NCBI GenBank assembly: GCA_964522015.1
Contig: CAZFST010000014.1
Span: 1 to 64,000 of the forward strand
DNA: 64,000 nucleotides
Origin: QQWI01 sp964522015
GTDB taxonomy: Bacteria; Bacillota; Clostridia; Peptostreptococcales; Acidaminobacteraceae
Reading direction: 5' to 3'
In this document: positions 25,065-34,751 of the stretch, piece by piece
How the letters are laid out: each line of letters starts with the position of its first letter
How positions within the stretch are numbered: position 1 is the first letter of the stretch
The notes under the pieces: generated by a model
What the model saw: the letters and a program-made list of their open reading frames with translations, nothing else
Told to the model about the DNA's origin: nothing
Database searches by the model: none
Program-made: the position numbers and the translations under genes

Positions 25065-27173
25065 ATGTACACCAAAATACTCATCAAACACAGTAAACAA
25101 ATTTTAACCTTCAGTTTAATGCTCTTAATCGTCGCTATTTGGGTGGCTTCTGGCACAACCATGGCAACCAATATGAGCGATATGTTACCAAGTGATCACG
25201 AGTTTATAAGAGCCAATCAAGAGTTTGAAGGGGCCTTTGGCAGTGGCGAAAAGGTTTATATCGCCCTTAGTGGCCCAGAAGAAGGGCGACACCAAGGGGT
25301 GAAGCAGCTCTTTGAACACTTGACAGCGCTTAAAAGCCCAGTGATTGAATCCCTGTACGGAGGAAATTTTAAAACGGAGACCTACCTCGATGCCAAAAAG
25401 GACAATTTAAGCGTGCTGATAGTCACCCCAAAGCTAGACGGTGGTGACTTTGTGAATCAGCGTAACCAGTTCTTTTCAGTACTTGAGGGGGCCATTGCAG
25501 AGGTTGCTGCAAATGCTACAGAAGCTACAAATGCTGCAGCAGTTAGTAAGGCCCATGAACCGATTGAAATCGCTTATACAGGTGGGGCCTTCGTACTGGA
25601 CTATCAAGCAGACCAAGTGATGGAATCCGGTATTTTCTCCTCTATTGGCATTGTTTTAGCAATGATTTTAGTGCTATTGATCTTCTCTTTTAAGCGATTT
25701 AGCCTACCGCTACTACTGGCTTACCCCCTATTACTTGGGGTAATTCTGAGTTTTGCCATTGGCAATGTGATATTTGGCACCCTTAATCTATTTACCGTGT
25801 TCTTTGCAGCTGTCCTATTTGGACTGGGTATTGATTTTGGTATTCACTTGCTGACCAGGTATGAAGCCCTGCGTTACCAAGGACTGTCCCTTGAAAATGC
25901 CATTGGTGAAGCCCTTAAAAGCACCGGCACTGGGATTATCATCGGTGCACTGACAACCGTAGTGGCTTTTCTTAGTTTCGCCTTTGCAACTTTTAAAGGC
26001 TTTGAACAAATGGGCATCTTCGCCGCTTTAGGCATATCCCTTTTGGCCCTAGCCATGCTGTCCTTAGTACCTGTTCTGATTGTAACTTTTGATGGTAAAA
26101 AAATATACCAAGCCAAGCTTGCTACTATGCAGTTTAAATCCCCTCTAAAGGCATCTTTGTGGGCAAAAAAACAGCTACTAGTCGCCAGTCGCTTTGGTGT
26201 TTTCATCTTAGTTACCACTGGCATTATTTTTTTTACCCAGGGGCACTTTGACTACAATATCGCTTCCATTTACCCAGATGGGATGACTAGCACCCTATGG
26301 CAGCACCGCTTAGAAAAGGCATTTGAAACAAAGATAGAAACACTTTCAGTAAAGATGCCCAGCTTTGAAGCCTTAAAAAATTCGGAATCTCAATTTGAAA
26401 AAGAGAAAAAGTTGGAGAAGGGTGAAAGAAATCAGCTGAAGACAACCTCTATACTCACTGAAATACCACTACCGATCATGCCAGAAACCCAAGAAGCCTT
26501 GACCAAACTGCTGCCAAAGCTTCCTGAGTTTTTAGTGCAAAACTATATTGGAAAAGAAGGGGTTTACCGCCTTGACATCATTCCTGAAAACAGCGTTACG
26601 GATTTAGAGGATTATCAAGCCTTAGAGTCACATGTGTTAGCCGTAACTGGCCAGCAGCCAGTTGGATTTTTAGCCCTAATGATGACTCTCAGTGACTTAG
26701 TTATGAAGGACATTAGCAAGTTATCTCTTTTATGCCTTGCCTTTACGGGAGTGGTACTTCTCATTACTTTTAGGCGTTTAAGTGTGGCACTTTTATTGTC
26801 TGCAGGCCTTGGGCTGACTTTAGTTGCCACATGGGGTTTCACAGCCTTAATGGGCATATCGGTCAACATTATCAGCGTTGTTGCATTTCCAATCTTGATT
26901 GGCATCGGCATTGATGGTTTTGTCCATATGGCCCACCGATTGCTAGCCCTTGAAGCAGGAGACCAATACACAGATGCAGTAAAAGCCTTGACCCTGACCA
27001 CCCTCACCACAATCATGGGATTTGGTAGCTTGGCATTTGTTAATCACGGAGGGCTATCTAATCTTGGGAAGATTGTGATGATAGGCATGGTGCTTGGTTA
27101 CTTGGTACAAGTATTGCTACTGCCTCTTGTTCTTTTGCGAAATATTCCTTTGATTAGTCCTCATAGACAATAA
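25065..27173 (+). CDS. MMPL/RND-family transporter
   Basis: 702 aa from ATG 25065 (AAAGGAG upstream). Duplicated RND architecture: membrane helix 1, extracellular domain 1 (about 35-195), helices 2-6, a second helix and extracellular domain 2 (about 390-540), then helices 8-12. The paired helix-4-like motifs GLGIDFGIHLLTRYEA and GIGIDGFVHMAHRLLA carry the conserved Asp for proton coupling. The HAE2/MMPL group exports lipids, hopanoids or drugs. It ends 20 bp inside the convergent secreted-protein gene. Confidence 0.88.
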   Translation: MYTKILIKHSKQILTFSLMLLIVAIWVASGTTMATNMSDMLPSDHEFIRANQEFEGAFGSGEKVYIALSGPEEGRHQGVKQLFEHLTALKSPVIESLYGGNFKTETYLDAKKDNLSVLIVTPKLDGGDFVNQRNQFFSVLEGAIAEVAANATEATNAAAVSKAHEPIEIAYTGGAFVLDYQADQVMESGIFSSIGIVLAMILVLLIFSFKRFSLPLLLAYPLLLGVILSFAIGNVIFGTLNLFTVFFAAVLFGLGIDFGIHLLTRYEALRYQGLSLENAIGEALKSTGTGIIIGALTTVVAFLSFAFATFKGFEQMGIFAALGISLLALAMLSLVPVLIVTFDGKKIYQAKLATMQFKSPLKASLWAKKQLLVASRFGVFILVTTGIIFFTQGHFDYNIASIYPDGMTSTLWQHRLEKAFETKIETLSVKMPSFEALKNSESQFEKEKKLEKGERNQLKTTSILTEIPLPIMPETQEALTKLLPKLPEFLVQNYIGKEGVYRLDIIPENSVTDLEDYQALESHVLAVTGQQPVGFLALMMTLSDLVMKDISKLSLLCLAFTGVVLLITFRRLSVALLLSAGLGLTLVATWGFTALMGISVNIISVVAFPILIGIGIDGFVHMAHRLLALEAGDQYTDAVKALTLTTLTTIMGFGSLAFVNHGGLSNLGKIVMIGMVLGYLVQVLLLPLVLLRNIPLISPHRQ

Positions 27174-28860
27174 CTATTTCCTTAGTGCTGTTAATCCAAT
27201 CCACCTTGGTGTTAAGGTTTTCAGCTGCAAATCTTACGGGAACAAAGGTTCTACCGTTTTTTGAGACAGGGGCCACATCCATTTTATTACTGGCACCGTT
27301 TATCATGATATCCCTTTTACCCATCCACATTTCAACTGTATTTCCTCTAGCCTTAAGTGTTATTTTCTGTGTTGTTGGGTCCCAAGCAACAGTTCCTCCC
27401 ATGGCTTCAACCACTGCGCGTATTGGGACCATGGTTCTACCGGATATGGTTATGGGTGCTGTGCCTCTACCTGGATCAACCTCTTGGCCTACACCATCCA
27501 AACTAAGGGTTGGACTATTGAGCTTAAGCAATATAAAGTGCTTGAAGTTTCCTGGCTTATAGATTGCATTACCAGTTTTTACTGTGAAAGTTGCAATGGC
27601 ATCCCCAAGTTTTTCTTCGATTCCCTCACTGGGTTTTGCTTCTGCAAGTACAGGTTTTACAGTGTAATAGTAGGTTGTATTAGGTTCAACATTGACATCA
27701 GCATAAGAGGTACTCGTGATATGAAAATCAGTTACTGATATTCCCACGGTGCCCTGTGAAGTAGATCTAAAAAGTCTATAGCCAAGCCCACTGGCAGGCT
27801 GCCACATAATTCTTGAACCGGATTCAAAAGCATCCCCACTGTTTTGTGTTGGGGTAATGGCAGTAACCGTTACAGGAACTGTTACTGCTACTGTTGAAGG
27901 CTGCGATGCTTGATATAAATTAGCCATCACTGTGGAACGTATATATGAATTCCAACGGGCAACCGAAACGATTTCCATGTACACATTCTTGGCACCAGTA
28001 GGAATAGAAGCTGAAATACGGTATTCTGCAGTATAACTCGGTCCCACATCAACATAACCGGTTTCCTGTTTGTAATCCTTTCCATCAGCCCCCTTATACT
28101 TCAAATAAGCATTATAAAAGATGTTTTGACCAGCGACACCATTATTTCGAACGGTTCCCCAAACCTCTACTAACCCTGGATCAAATTCACCCTTTTCGTA
28201 AAAGTGTTTGTTGTCGATAGCACCATCCACTTCATCTTTAATCGCTCCCAGTCTGATTCCCTTAACATTATAAGTGATAGTGGGTGCCCCAGAGAGGGTG
28301 TTGATTCCTAATGTCTTTTCTCCCGCTGTAGTCGATTCTTGTTTCGGACGATAAAAATCACCTGTTACCGAAGCGCGTACGTAAGTGTTCCAGTTAGCAA
28401 CACAAGAAACTTTTATATTCACATGACTGGAAGCTTCAGGTATAGTTCCAGAAATTCGATAGTCAGAGACACCACCTGCAGCGACTGTGATATATTTTGT
28501 ATCCTTCACGACAATAACCTTACCAGTAGAATCCGTATAGCTCATTATAGCTGAATAAAATACGGTCCCTCCAGTGTTGTTGTTTTTTACAGTTCCCCAC
28601 AATTCTACCACGCCAGGTATGAACTGACCTGATCCATAAACATGATAGTTTTCTGCCACACCATCCTGTTGCTTGGTAAGGGTTCCAAAATCCAAACCAC
28701 TGACATTATAAGTGATTGTTGGCCCACCACTTTGTGGATTTACGCCTACACTACCACTTCCGTCTGCTGAAGCGGGGATGGTCATCCCCACTAGACATAG
28801 TGAAATAACCATAATTAATACGAACATCTTTAAGCATGTATTCCGTAATGACTTTTTCAT
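27154..28860 (-). CDS. secreted protein with two tandem domains, fibronectin type III and copper-amine-oxidase-like domain
   Basis: 568 aa with a Sec signal peptide (MKKSLRNTCLKMFVLIMV..., cleavage near ASA-DG at about residue 33). Two homologous domains of about 135 residues follow (about 36-170 and 183-320), each opening with GVN or GIN, then PTITYNV, and containing a VELWGTV or VEVWGTV strand. Then an FN3-like domain (about 335-430) and a C-terminal copper amine oxidase N-terminal-type domain (about 455-568; RTMVPIRAVVEAMGGTVAWD and RTFVPVRFAAENL). In Clostridia this last module is found on many extracellular proteins and has no amine oxidase activity. AAGGAGG precedes the ATG. Adhesion or wall association is likely but unproven. 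Confidence 0.82.
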   Translation of the reverse strand: MKKSLRNTCLKMFVLIMVISLCLVGMTIPASADGSGSVGVNPQSGGPTITYNVSGLDFGTLTKQQDGVAENYHVYGSGQFIPGVVELWGTVKNNNTGGTVFYSAIMSYTDSTGKVIVVKDTKYITVAAGGVSDYRISGTIPEASSHVNIKVSCVANWNTYVRASVTGDFYRPKQESTTAGEKTLGINTLSGAPTITYNVKGIRLGAIKDEVDGAIDNKHFYEKGEFDPGLVEVWGTVRNNGVAGQNIFYNAYLKYKGADGKDYKQETGYVDVGPSYTAEYRISASIPTGAKNVYMEIVSVARWNSYIRSTVMANLYQASQPSTVAVTVPVTVTAITPTQNSGDAFESGSRIMWQPASGLGYRLFRSTSQGTVGISVTDFHITSTSYADVNVEPNTTYYYTVKPVLAEAKPSEGIEEKLGDAIATFTVKTGNAIYKPGNFKHFILLKLNSPTLSLDGVGQEVDPGRGTAPITISGRTMVPIRAVVEAMGGTVAWDPTTQKITLKARGNTVEMWMGKRDIMINGASNKMDVAPVSKNGRTFVPVRFAAENLNTKVDWINSTKEIVIVYED

Positions 28861-28994
28861 TTTTGTCCTCCTTCTTTTCCTAGATTATATGTAATGCTTT
28901 GAATATACCCAAAAGACAGGTGAATAAGCACCTATATTATGGATATGAAATGTGAAAGCACCTATCATTCCTCGGTTGCAAGATCAAAAGAAAC

Positions 28995-29034
28995 AAAAAA
29001 AGATCAGCTCAATCCGAAGTGGATGAGTTGATCC
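28995..29034 (-). terminator. reverse-strand intrinsic terminator
   Basis: On the reverse strand GGATCAACTCA pairs with TGAGCTGATC (one bulge), followed by seven T. It ends a transcript coming from the response-regulator side. The surrounding gap (28861-29255) also holds the promoter region of the secreted-protein gene and a candidate small ORF. Confidence 0.8.
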
Positions 29035-29114
29035 TTTGTATATATTACTGATTTATAAAAGTAGCCAAATCCCAAAACTAGTACTGCTGCGGCAATGATA
29101 TAGAAAAATATCAC
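29004..29114 (-). CDS. candidate 36-aa single-span membrane peptide
   Basis: GTG start at 29114 with GGAGAAGGTGG just upstream on the reverse strand. The product begins MIFFYIIAAAVLVLGFGYFYK and ends in a short polar tail; its stop TGA lies inside the terminator stem. It sits downstream of the two-component genes on the same strand. Small size and a non-ATG start make this tentative. Confidence 0.35.
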   Translation of the reverse strand: MIFFYIIAAAVLVLGFGYFYKSVIYTKDQLIHFGLS

Positions 29115-29255
29115 CGTACCACCTTCTCCGAGTAACTTAATGAGAGTTTAATTTTTGCCATCTGCCATATTGCAAGTGGCTTTTTTACGGCAATATTGAC
29201 GACCACAGCAGCCAAAATCGGTGCACGTCACCCTGACTCATAATTTAGCGTCATT

Positions 29256-29903
29256 TTAACCCTTAAATGTCCGCCAGTACCAAATGGCCAGCTGTGTCCG
29301 GTCACGGAGGCTTAGTTTCTCTAGGAGGGTACTGATATAATTGCGCACAGTACCCTCGCTAAGATATAACTTTTCAGCAATTTCTTTGTTGGAAAGGCCT
29401 TCAGCCACTTGGTAGAGCACATCGGCTTCTCTCTCAGTAAATTGCCCTTCCAGCCACTCCCTAGTGGGTGCTACCACGGTTTGACTCTGGACAGCAATCA
29501 ATTGTGGGATCCGGCTAACCACCTCTTCTCCAAAAACACTTTGCCCTTCCATCACCGCGTGGATGGCGGGCACAATACTATCCACATGTTGTTTTAGTAA
29601 AAAGCCCTTTGCCCCCATGCGAAGGGCTTTTACAATGTAATCGTCATCTGAAAAAGTAGTTAAAAACAGGATTTTTGCCTGGGGAAAATCACTTAAAATC
29701 TGTTGAGCAGCTGTGAGACCATCGGTAGGACTCATGCGAATATCCATCAGCATTAAATCAGGTTGATGGAGGGCATACAGGGCGATAGCATCGTCACCAC
29801 TGTACCCAAGGGCAGAAATTTCAATGGTTTTAGACGCTTCAAGAATGGTTTTTAGAGACTTACAGACAATGGGATCATCATCAACAACGATTAATTTTAG
29901 CAT
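29256..29903 (-). CDS. NarL/LuxR-type response regulator
   Basis: 215 aa. Receiver domain (1-120) with the acid pair DDDP near the N-terminus, phosphorylated Asp in LMLMDIRMSP, Thr in FLTTFSDD and Lys in FLLKQH. The C-terminal LuxR HTH reads FTEREADVLYQVAEGLSNKE. It overlaps its kinase gene by one base (TAATG type) and is divergent from the ABC exporter genes it probably activates. A candidate site is ATGACA-TT-TGTCAT at 31056-31069. Confidence 0.92.
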   Translation of the reverse strand: MLKLIVVDDDPIVCKSLKTILEASKTIEISALGYSGDDAIALYALHQPDLMLMDIRMSPTDGLTAAQQILSDFPQAKILFLTTFSDDDYIVKALRMGAKGFLLKQHVDSIVPAIHAVMEGQSVFGEEVVSRIPQLIAVQSQTVVAPTREWLEGQFTEREADVLYQVAEGLSNKEIAEKLYLSEGTVRNYISTLLEKLSLRDRTQLAIWYWRTFKG

Positions 29904-30967
29904 TACTGCTCCTTTGGAAAAGTCATAAACAAGGTGAAATCCCCTTGAAATCTACTACTAACAAGAAAACGGCCACCCAGGGTTTCTACCCGCTGCGACA
30001 TGGTGTTTAGACCAATGCCAGGTTTGTAGCGCCGCTCTTTTGGGCTAGAAACACTACCGTCGTTGGCTAAAATCAACTGATAAAACCCAGGATGCTCAAT
30101 TAAATTAAGTTCAACAGCAGTGGGTGTCGCGTGCTTAGCAATATTTGAGAAACCCTCTTTGACAATGGCGATAATCGACAACCTTACCCCGTTTTGGGGT
30201 GGCGTTTCCCACTGAAGGTTCATGGTGACAGGACATAGGGTGAACCCATTGACCAAAGCATTTAATTGAGCTTCAAGGTCAATGGAGGTATCGTATAGAT
30301 TATGGACACTGGTTCGTATACTTGTCATTGCTTGGTCTAGGGTGCTTTTCACGCTCTTGATATCGTCGTCATCCCCACGGGTGACCAGCAGTGCACTTAT
30401 TTGAAAGAGTGCACTGGTGATTTGATGGCCCACATGGTCGTGGATTTCACGGGCAATGCGATTGCGCTCATTGAGGGTGGCAAGAAGAATGTCATCCTCT
30501 TGGTGGGCAATTAAATCCCGATTGGACTTTTGAAGGGTATAAGTCATTTCTCTCATGGCATCTGCTTGTTCTAGGTATTGCTTTTTAACTTGGCGGTATT
30601 GACTTTGACTGTGTCTAAGTAAGAGGGCAACAAGGGTTAAAAGTAAAGCCGGTAATTTGACTGAAAAAGCCAGTGGACTGACCATCCCAAGGGGAATCAG
30701 CAGCAAAAACCAGTAATAGGGTACAATTAGGGTGTAACTAATCAGACCAATAAAAAGATAAAGTTCAGGTAAGAGTAGGCTGAGAGCCATAAATGTCCCC
30801 GCAGTAGAGTAGTGGACAATCTTACTATCATTATAAGCGACAATGCCAGTTAAAATCACCGCAAGGAGCATGGGGATTATCAACCATATCTTAAAAGGCA
30901 ATAATAGCATTAATAAAAGACTACACAAAATCAGGGCGATTTGATGGATTGACTCGATGAACTTCAT
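29903..30967 (-). CDS. HPK7-type (DesK/NarX-like) sensor histidine kinase
   Basis: 354 aa from ATG 30967 (GGAGGT upstream); a longer frame exists but has no such site. About five membrane helices in residues 1-135 form a membrane-embedded sensor, then a coiled coil. The HisKA_3 box reads RNRIAREIHDHVGHQITSAL with the phospho-His, and a HATPase domain follows with YKPGIGLNTMSQRVE. The intramembrane sensing layout and adjacency to an ABC exporter are typical of systems that detect envelope stress or peptide antibiotics. Confidence 0.9.
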   Translation of the reverse strand: MKFIESIHQIALILCSLLLMLLLPFKIWLIIPMLLAVILTGIVAYNDSKIVHYSTAGTFMALSLLLPELYLFIGLISYTLIVPYYWFLLLIPLGMVSPLAFSVKLPALLLTLVALLLRHSQSQYRQVKKQYLEQADAMREMTYTLQKSNRDLIAHQEDDILLATLNERNRIAREIHDHVGHQITSALFQISALLVTRGDDDDIKSVKSTLDQAMTSIRTSVHNLYDTSIDLEAQLNALVNGFTLCPVTMNLQWETPPQNGVRLSIIAIVKEGFSNIAKHATPTAVELNLIEHPGFYQLILANDGSVSSPKERRYKPGIGLNTMSQRVETLGGRFLVSSRFQGDFTLFMTFPKEQ

Positions 30968-31055
30968 AAGACCTCCAAGCAGGTGCTCCGTTAGGAATTC
31001 AACTATATTCAGTGTAACAGAAAGCCTAACCCTGTTCAATCCATCCTATGGGAAC

Positions 31056-31121
31056 ATGACATTTGTCATATTCAAAAGGTGATGGGTGACACTACTTGAA
31101 AGGGAAAGTGCGCGCTATAAT
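31056..31121 (+). promoter_or_regulatory. ABC exporter promoter with candidate response-regulator site
   Basis: -10 box TATAAT at 31116-31121 and no consensus -35 at normal spacing, which suits activator dependence. The inverted repeat ATGACA-TT-TGTCAT (31056-31069) would be centred near -65. A partial copy, GTGACACT, lies at 31086-31093. Confidence 0.5.
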
Positions 31122-31183
31122 AAGGATAAGAAAACAATTGATATGGACTGTTTGTCCTTGTGGATTAAAAATGGAGGTTCGTT

Positions 31184-32116
31184 ATGGTAGTTCAAGTGAA
31201 AAATCTTGTTAAGCGATACGGTGACTTATTGGCACTGGATCATCTTTCAATCGATGTTAAACAAGGTGAAATATATGGTTTGCTAGGTCCCAATGGCTCT
31301 GGCAAGACAACAGCGATTAACTGCATTCTATCCCTTTTAAAATACGATAAAGGGGAAGTGCAAGTATTTGGAAAGGACATGTCCCCAGAGGCCTATGACA
31401 TTAAGAGGGATATCGGCGTTGTGATGCAAAACGTCGCTGTATTTGATGAACTAACGGTTTTTGAAAATATTGATTATTTCTGTGGCCTGTATATTGAAGA
31501 TAAAAAAACGAGAAAACGGTTAGTGCAAGAAGCCATTGCCTTTGTTGGCCTTGAAGACTTTGTTAAGTTTTATCCTAAAAAGCTTAGCGGTGGCCTTTTA
31601 AGACGACTGAACATCGCCTGTGGTGTTGCCCATCAGCCAAAACTCATCATCTTTGATGAACCTACTGTGGCAGTGGATCCACAAAGTCGAAATCATATTT
31701 TAGAAGGAATCTTGGCTTTAAATCGCAAGGGTGCCACCATTATTTACACCTCTCACTATATGGAGGAAGTTGAACAAATCTGCTCACGGATTACCATTAT
31801 CGATGCGGGTAAAGTAGTAGCCAGTGGCACCAAGGATAGCCTGAAACAGATGATTACGTTAGGCGAGAAGGTGACTGTGGAAGCCTTTGATGTGAGTCTT
31901 GACCAAATAAATGGTATTAAGGCCCTCCATAAAGTTTCCAGCGTCACCTACGATGGACAAAATATTGTTATTAAATCCCAGAAGGGTAAAAATAATTTGG
32001 AAGCCATACTGGAATGTATAAAAGGTCAAGACATCAACTTTGGAAAAATTCATTCAGAAATGCCAACTTTAAACGACGTATTTTTAGAAATCACCGGTAA
32101 GGAACTTAGGGATTAA
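31184..32116 (+). CDS. ABC transporter ATP-binding protein
   Basis: 310 aa. Walker A GPNGSGKTT (about residues 36-44), Q-loop VVMQNVAVFDE, a signature region KLSGGLLRRLN (LSGGL rather than LSGGQ), Walker B LIIFDEPTVAVDPQS and H-loop YTSHYMEE. A C-terminal extension (about 225-310) is usual for exporters of the drug/bacteriocin type. First gene of a three-gene operon with two ABC-2 permeases, divergent from the two-component system. Confidence 0.92.
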   Translation: MVVQVKNLVKRYGDLLALDHLSIDVKQGEIYGLLGPNGSGKTTAINCILSLLKYDKGEVQVFGKDMSPEAYDIKRDIGVVMQNVAVFDELTVFENIDYFCGLYIEDKKTRKRLVQEAIAFVGLEDFVKFYPKKLSGGLLRRLNIACGVAHQPKLIIFDEPTVAVDPQSRNHILEGILALNRKGATIIYTSHYMEEVEQICSRITIIDAGKVVASGTKDSLKQMITLGEKVTVEAFDVSLDQINGIKALHKVSSVTYDGQNIVIKSQKGKNNLEAILECIKGQDINFGKIHSEMPTLNDVFLEITGKELRD

Positions 32117-32134
32117 AGGACTAGGAGGTCTAAG

Positions 32135-33352
32135 ATGTTTATACATGTATTTAAATATCGGCTAAAAGTCTTGGTTCGGGACAGAAGTCTTATATTTTGG
32201 ACACTGCTCTTTCCCTTGGTTTTAGCGGTTCTCTTTAAGGTTACTTTTAGTGGTCTCGGTCAAAGTGAAAACTTTGACCCAATCCCAGTGGGGGTTATCA
32301 ATAACAGCACCTATCAACAGGATGCCAGTTTTCAAGGGGTTATCAAGGCGGTTTCTACCGGTGAAAAACCATTTCTAGCTGTAAAGGTTATGTCCTTAGA
32401 AGAAGGACAACAAAGCCTTAAAGAAGGTAAGATTAAAGGTTATATCCTTTCAGAGGCGGAGGCTGTTGCTAGCAGTGGCGCCAGCGGAAGCGCCAGTGAT
32501 AGCTCAACAAACATCTCAACGAATAACTCCGGTGATAATCAGTGGTCCTTGGTGGTTAAGAGCTCTGGCATATCACAGAGCATTGTCAAAGCCTTTTTAG
32601 ATCAGTATAGTCAATCCCAAGCGGCTATGTATATTGCCATGGCATCTGGGACAGTTAATATAGAAGATTTAATCAGTGCCGCCAATCAGCGGATTCAGTA
32701 TACCTCCGAGGTTGCCATGACAGAAGGTAAAATGGATATGGCCCTCAATTACTTTTATGGACTCTTGGCTATGGCTTGTATGTACGGAGCCTTCTTTGGG
32801 ACCCAGGAAGTCAATCAGATTCAAGCTAATATAAGCCACCATGCTGCTAGAATCAACCTAGCACCAGTCCACAAGTTAAAGCTTTTTCTCTATAGTGGGT
32901 CAGCAGGTCTTTTGATTCAGTTTGTACAAATGTTAATCTTACTCAGTTTTATAGTCGGCATTTTAGGAATCGACTTTGGCAATCGTACCGGTTGGATCGC
33001 CCTTACTCTATTTATGGGATCCTTTGTTGGTGTGAGCTTTGGGGCCTTTATCTCAGCCGTTGTGGTGGGAAGTGAGAGTCTTAAATTGGCCATAACCCTA
33101 ACCGTCTCCATGTTAGGGAGTATGTTATCTGGCATGATGTTCTCAGATGTGAAGTATTTAGTCAGTACTCACGCCCCAATCCTTCAATATATAAACCCCG
33201 TCAACTTGATTGCAGATGCCTTCTATTCACTCTATTACTTTACGGCCATGGATCGATACTTTACCAATTTAACATTACTTGGTGTTTTCGCAGTGATTTT
33301 TTCTTTAGGAACCTACTTTCTAGTAAGGGGGCGCAAGTATGCAAGTCTTTAA
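32135..33352 (+). CDS. ABC-2 type permease, first subunit
   Basis: 405 aa. One N-terminal membrane helix (about 20-38), a large extracellular region (about 45-200) with a Ser/Gly/Asn-rich low-complexity stretch at about 115-135, then about five helices from 205 on. GGAGG upstream. Its 3' end overlaps the next permease by 14 bp, so a heterodimeric exporter is likely. The substrate is unknown. Confidence 0.87.
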   Translation: MFIHVFKYRLKVLVRDRSLIFWTLLFPLVLAVLFKVTFSGLGQSENFDPIPVGVINNSTYQQDASFQGVIKAVSTGEKPFLAVKVMSLEEGQQSLKEGKIKGYILSEAEAVASSGASGSASDSSTNISTNNSGDNQWSLVVKSSGISQSIVKAFLDQYSQSQAAMYIAMASGTVNIEDLISAANQRIQYTSEVAMTEGKMDMALNYFYGLLAMACMYGAFFGTQEVNQIQANISHHAARINLAPVHKLKLFLYSGSAGLLIQFVQMLILLSFIVGILGIDFGNRTGWIALTLFMGSFVGVSFGAFISAVVVGSESLKLAITLTVSMLGSMLSGMMFSDVKYLVSTHAPILQYINPVNLIADAFYSLYYFTAMDRYFTNLTLLGVFAVIFSLGTYFLVRGRKYASL

Positions 33353-34547
33353 ATTATGCTTAAAAGTCTACAAAAAAAGCCTGCCAGTGATGATGATCTA
33401 CTTTGCTGTCTTTATTGCCCTAACAGCTGTTATGACTTTAGTAGGAGGGGATGGACCTGACCAAGGCTTTGAACAGAGTAAGGCAGAAGTTGCTTTTTTC
33501 ACAGACGAAGACACCCCCCTAGTCAAGGGTCTTAAAGCTGAAATCGGCAAGGTTTCCAATTTTGTCGCAGTAGAAAATAATGACTCAAGTCTTCAAGATG
33601 CCTTGTATTTTAGAAGAGTCAACTATATTATTCGAATTCCAGCAGGGTTTAGTGATTCTGTGATTGCTGGAAAACCGATGGCCCTCGAAGTCACATCATT
33701 GCCCCAATCCACCAGCTCTGTTTATGTTGATCTTCGGGTTAATCATTACCTCAATACTGTACGGTTACTAGCAACAGGTGGTGGGTTGACAGGCGGTAGT
33801 GGTTCAGAAACTGGCGAGGGTTTCCAAACCCAGGAAACCCTGATTGCAGCCGTTACTGAAGCCCTAGACCGAGAAACAACCGTCGATCAGTTAAAAGGCG
33901 AGAATTCAAAGCCCAAATCAAATGCCATGAGGTTTAGCTTCAATTATTTAGCTTATACCATGATGTTCGTGTTGATTATGGGGATGTCCCTTGTGATGTT
34001 GATTCTCAAAAAAACGGATATTAAAAGACGGAACGCTGTGTCACCACTGACTTCTGGCAATATCAATCGCCAGTTAATCGCTGCCAATTTACTCTTCGCA
34101 ATGATAAGTTGGATAATTTTAGTGGGGGTCAGCTTGATCTTTAACCTCAACGAAATCGCTGGCATCCAAACGTGGTATTTCATTCTAAATTCTCTTATAT
34201 TCACACTTGGTACGGCCAGTGTCAGCTTCCTGATTGGCTCATTGGTAAAAACCCAACAAGCCATATCTGCAGCGGCAAATATATTCACCTTGGGTTCTTC
34301 ATTTTTAGGTGGTGTCTTTGTGCCACAGTTTTTAATTGCCGACACTGTCTTACGATTTTCAAGCTTCCTGCCTGTTTATTGGTATGTTAAAGCCAACGAC
34401 CGCATTGCAGAGATCAGTGATTTTGGCATTGAGCAAACCCGTGAGATCTTTCAGTACATGGGAATAGAAGTGGGATTTGCCATGGCATTTCTCGTGTTAG
34501 CCCTAGTGATTGGCAAGCGCAAGCAGATGGCCCTTGAGGAACAGTAA
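33339..34547 (+). CDS. ABC-2 type permease, second subunit
   Basis: 402 aa, same topology as its upstream partner: one N-terminal helix, an extracellular region of about 170 residues with a Gly/Ser/Thr-rich insertion (about 145-165), then about five helices, including LGSSFLGGVFVPQFLI as in ABC-2 transporters. AGGGGGC precedes the ATG within the upstream gene. The operon ends at a strong terminator. Confidence 0.87.
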   Translation: MQVFKLCLKVYKKSLPVMMIYFAVFIALTAVMTLVGGDGPDQGFEQSKAEVAFFTDEDTPLVKGLKAEIGKVSNFVAVENNDSSLQDALYFRRVNYIIRIPAGFSDSVIAGKPMALEVTSLPQSTSSVYVDLRVNHYLNTVRLLATGGGLTGGSGSETGEGFQTQETLIAAVTEALDRETTVDQLKGENSKPKSNAMRFSFNYLAYTMMFVLIMGMSLVMLILKKTDIKRRNAVSPLTSGNINRQLIAANLLFAMISWIILVGVSLIFNLNEIAGIQTWYFILNSLIFTLGTASVSFLIGSLVKTQQAISAAANIFTLGSSFLGGVFVPQFLIADTVLRFSSFLPVYWYVKANDRIAEISDFGIEQTREIFQYMGIEVGFAMAFLVLALVIGKRKQMALEEQ

Positions 34548-34550
34548 AAA

Positions 34551-34612
34551 AGCACGAATCACAACAAAAGCGTTGCGCAAAGTATGGTGTGCAGCGCTTT
34601 TGTTGTGCTTAA
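34551..34612 (+). terminator. intrinsic terminator of the ABC exporter operon
   Basis: A 16-bp stem with one G-T pair (34561-34576/34591-34606), 14-nt loop, extended by AGCAC/GTGCT beyond a small bulge. Only a short T-run follows. Confidence 0.75.
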
Positions 34613-34751
34613 TGACTAATTGAACAAAATCAAATTATTAAAATTCAGCACAGTTGATAATATTAACAGATGACCATTTGGCAATTGATGTGTCATAGGG
34701 GAATAGATGATTATGATAAGAAGAGTGCACAAACCAGGTTTAGATTTTCAA

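Noticed and set aside
25874..27016. Reverse-strand frames of 116 and 133 codons inside the MMPL gene
   Set aside because: They are antisense to well-supported membrane helices and have no ribosome binding sites or family resemblance.
28861..29255. c-di-GMP or other known riboswitch before the secreted-protein gene
   Set aside because: I looked for the conserved segments of the common classes and found none. The visible structure is a reverse-strand terminator that ends an upstream transcript.
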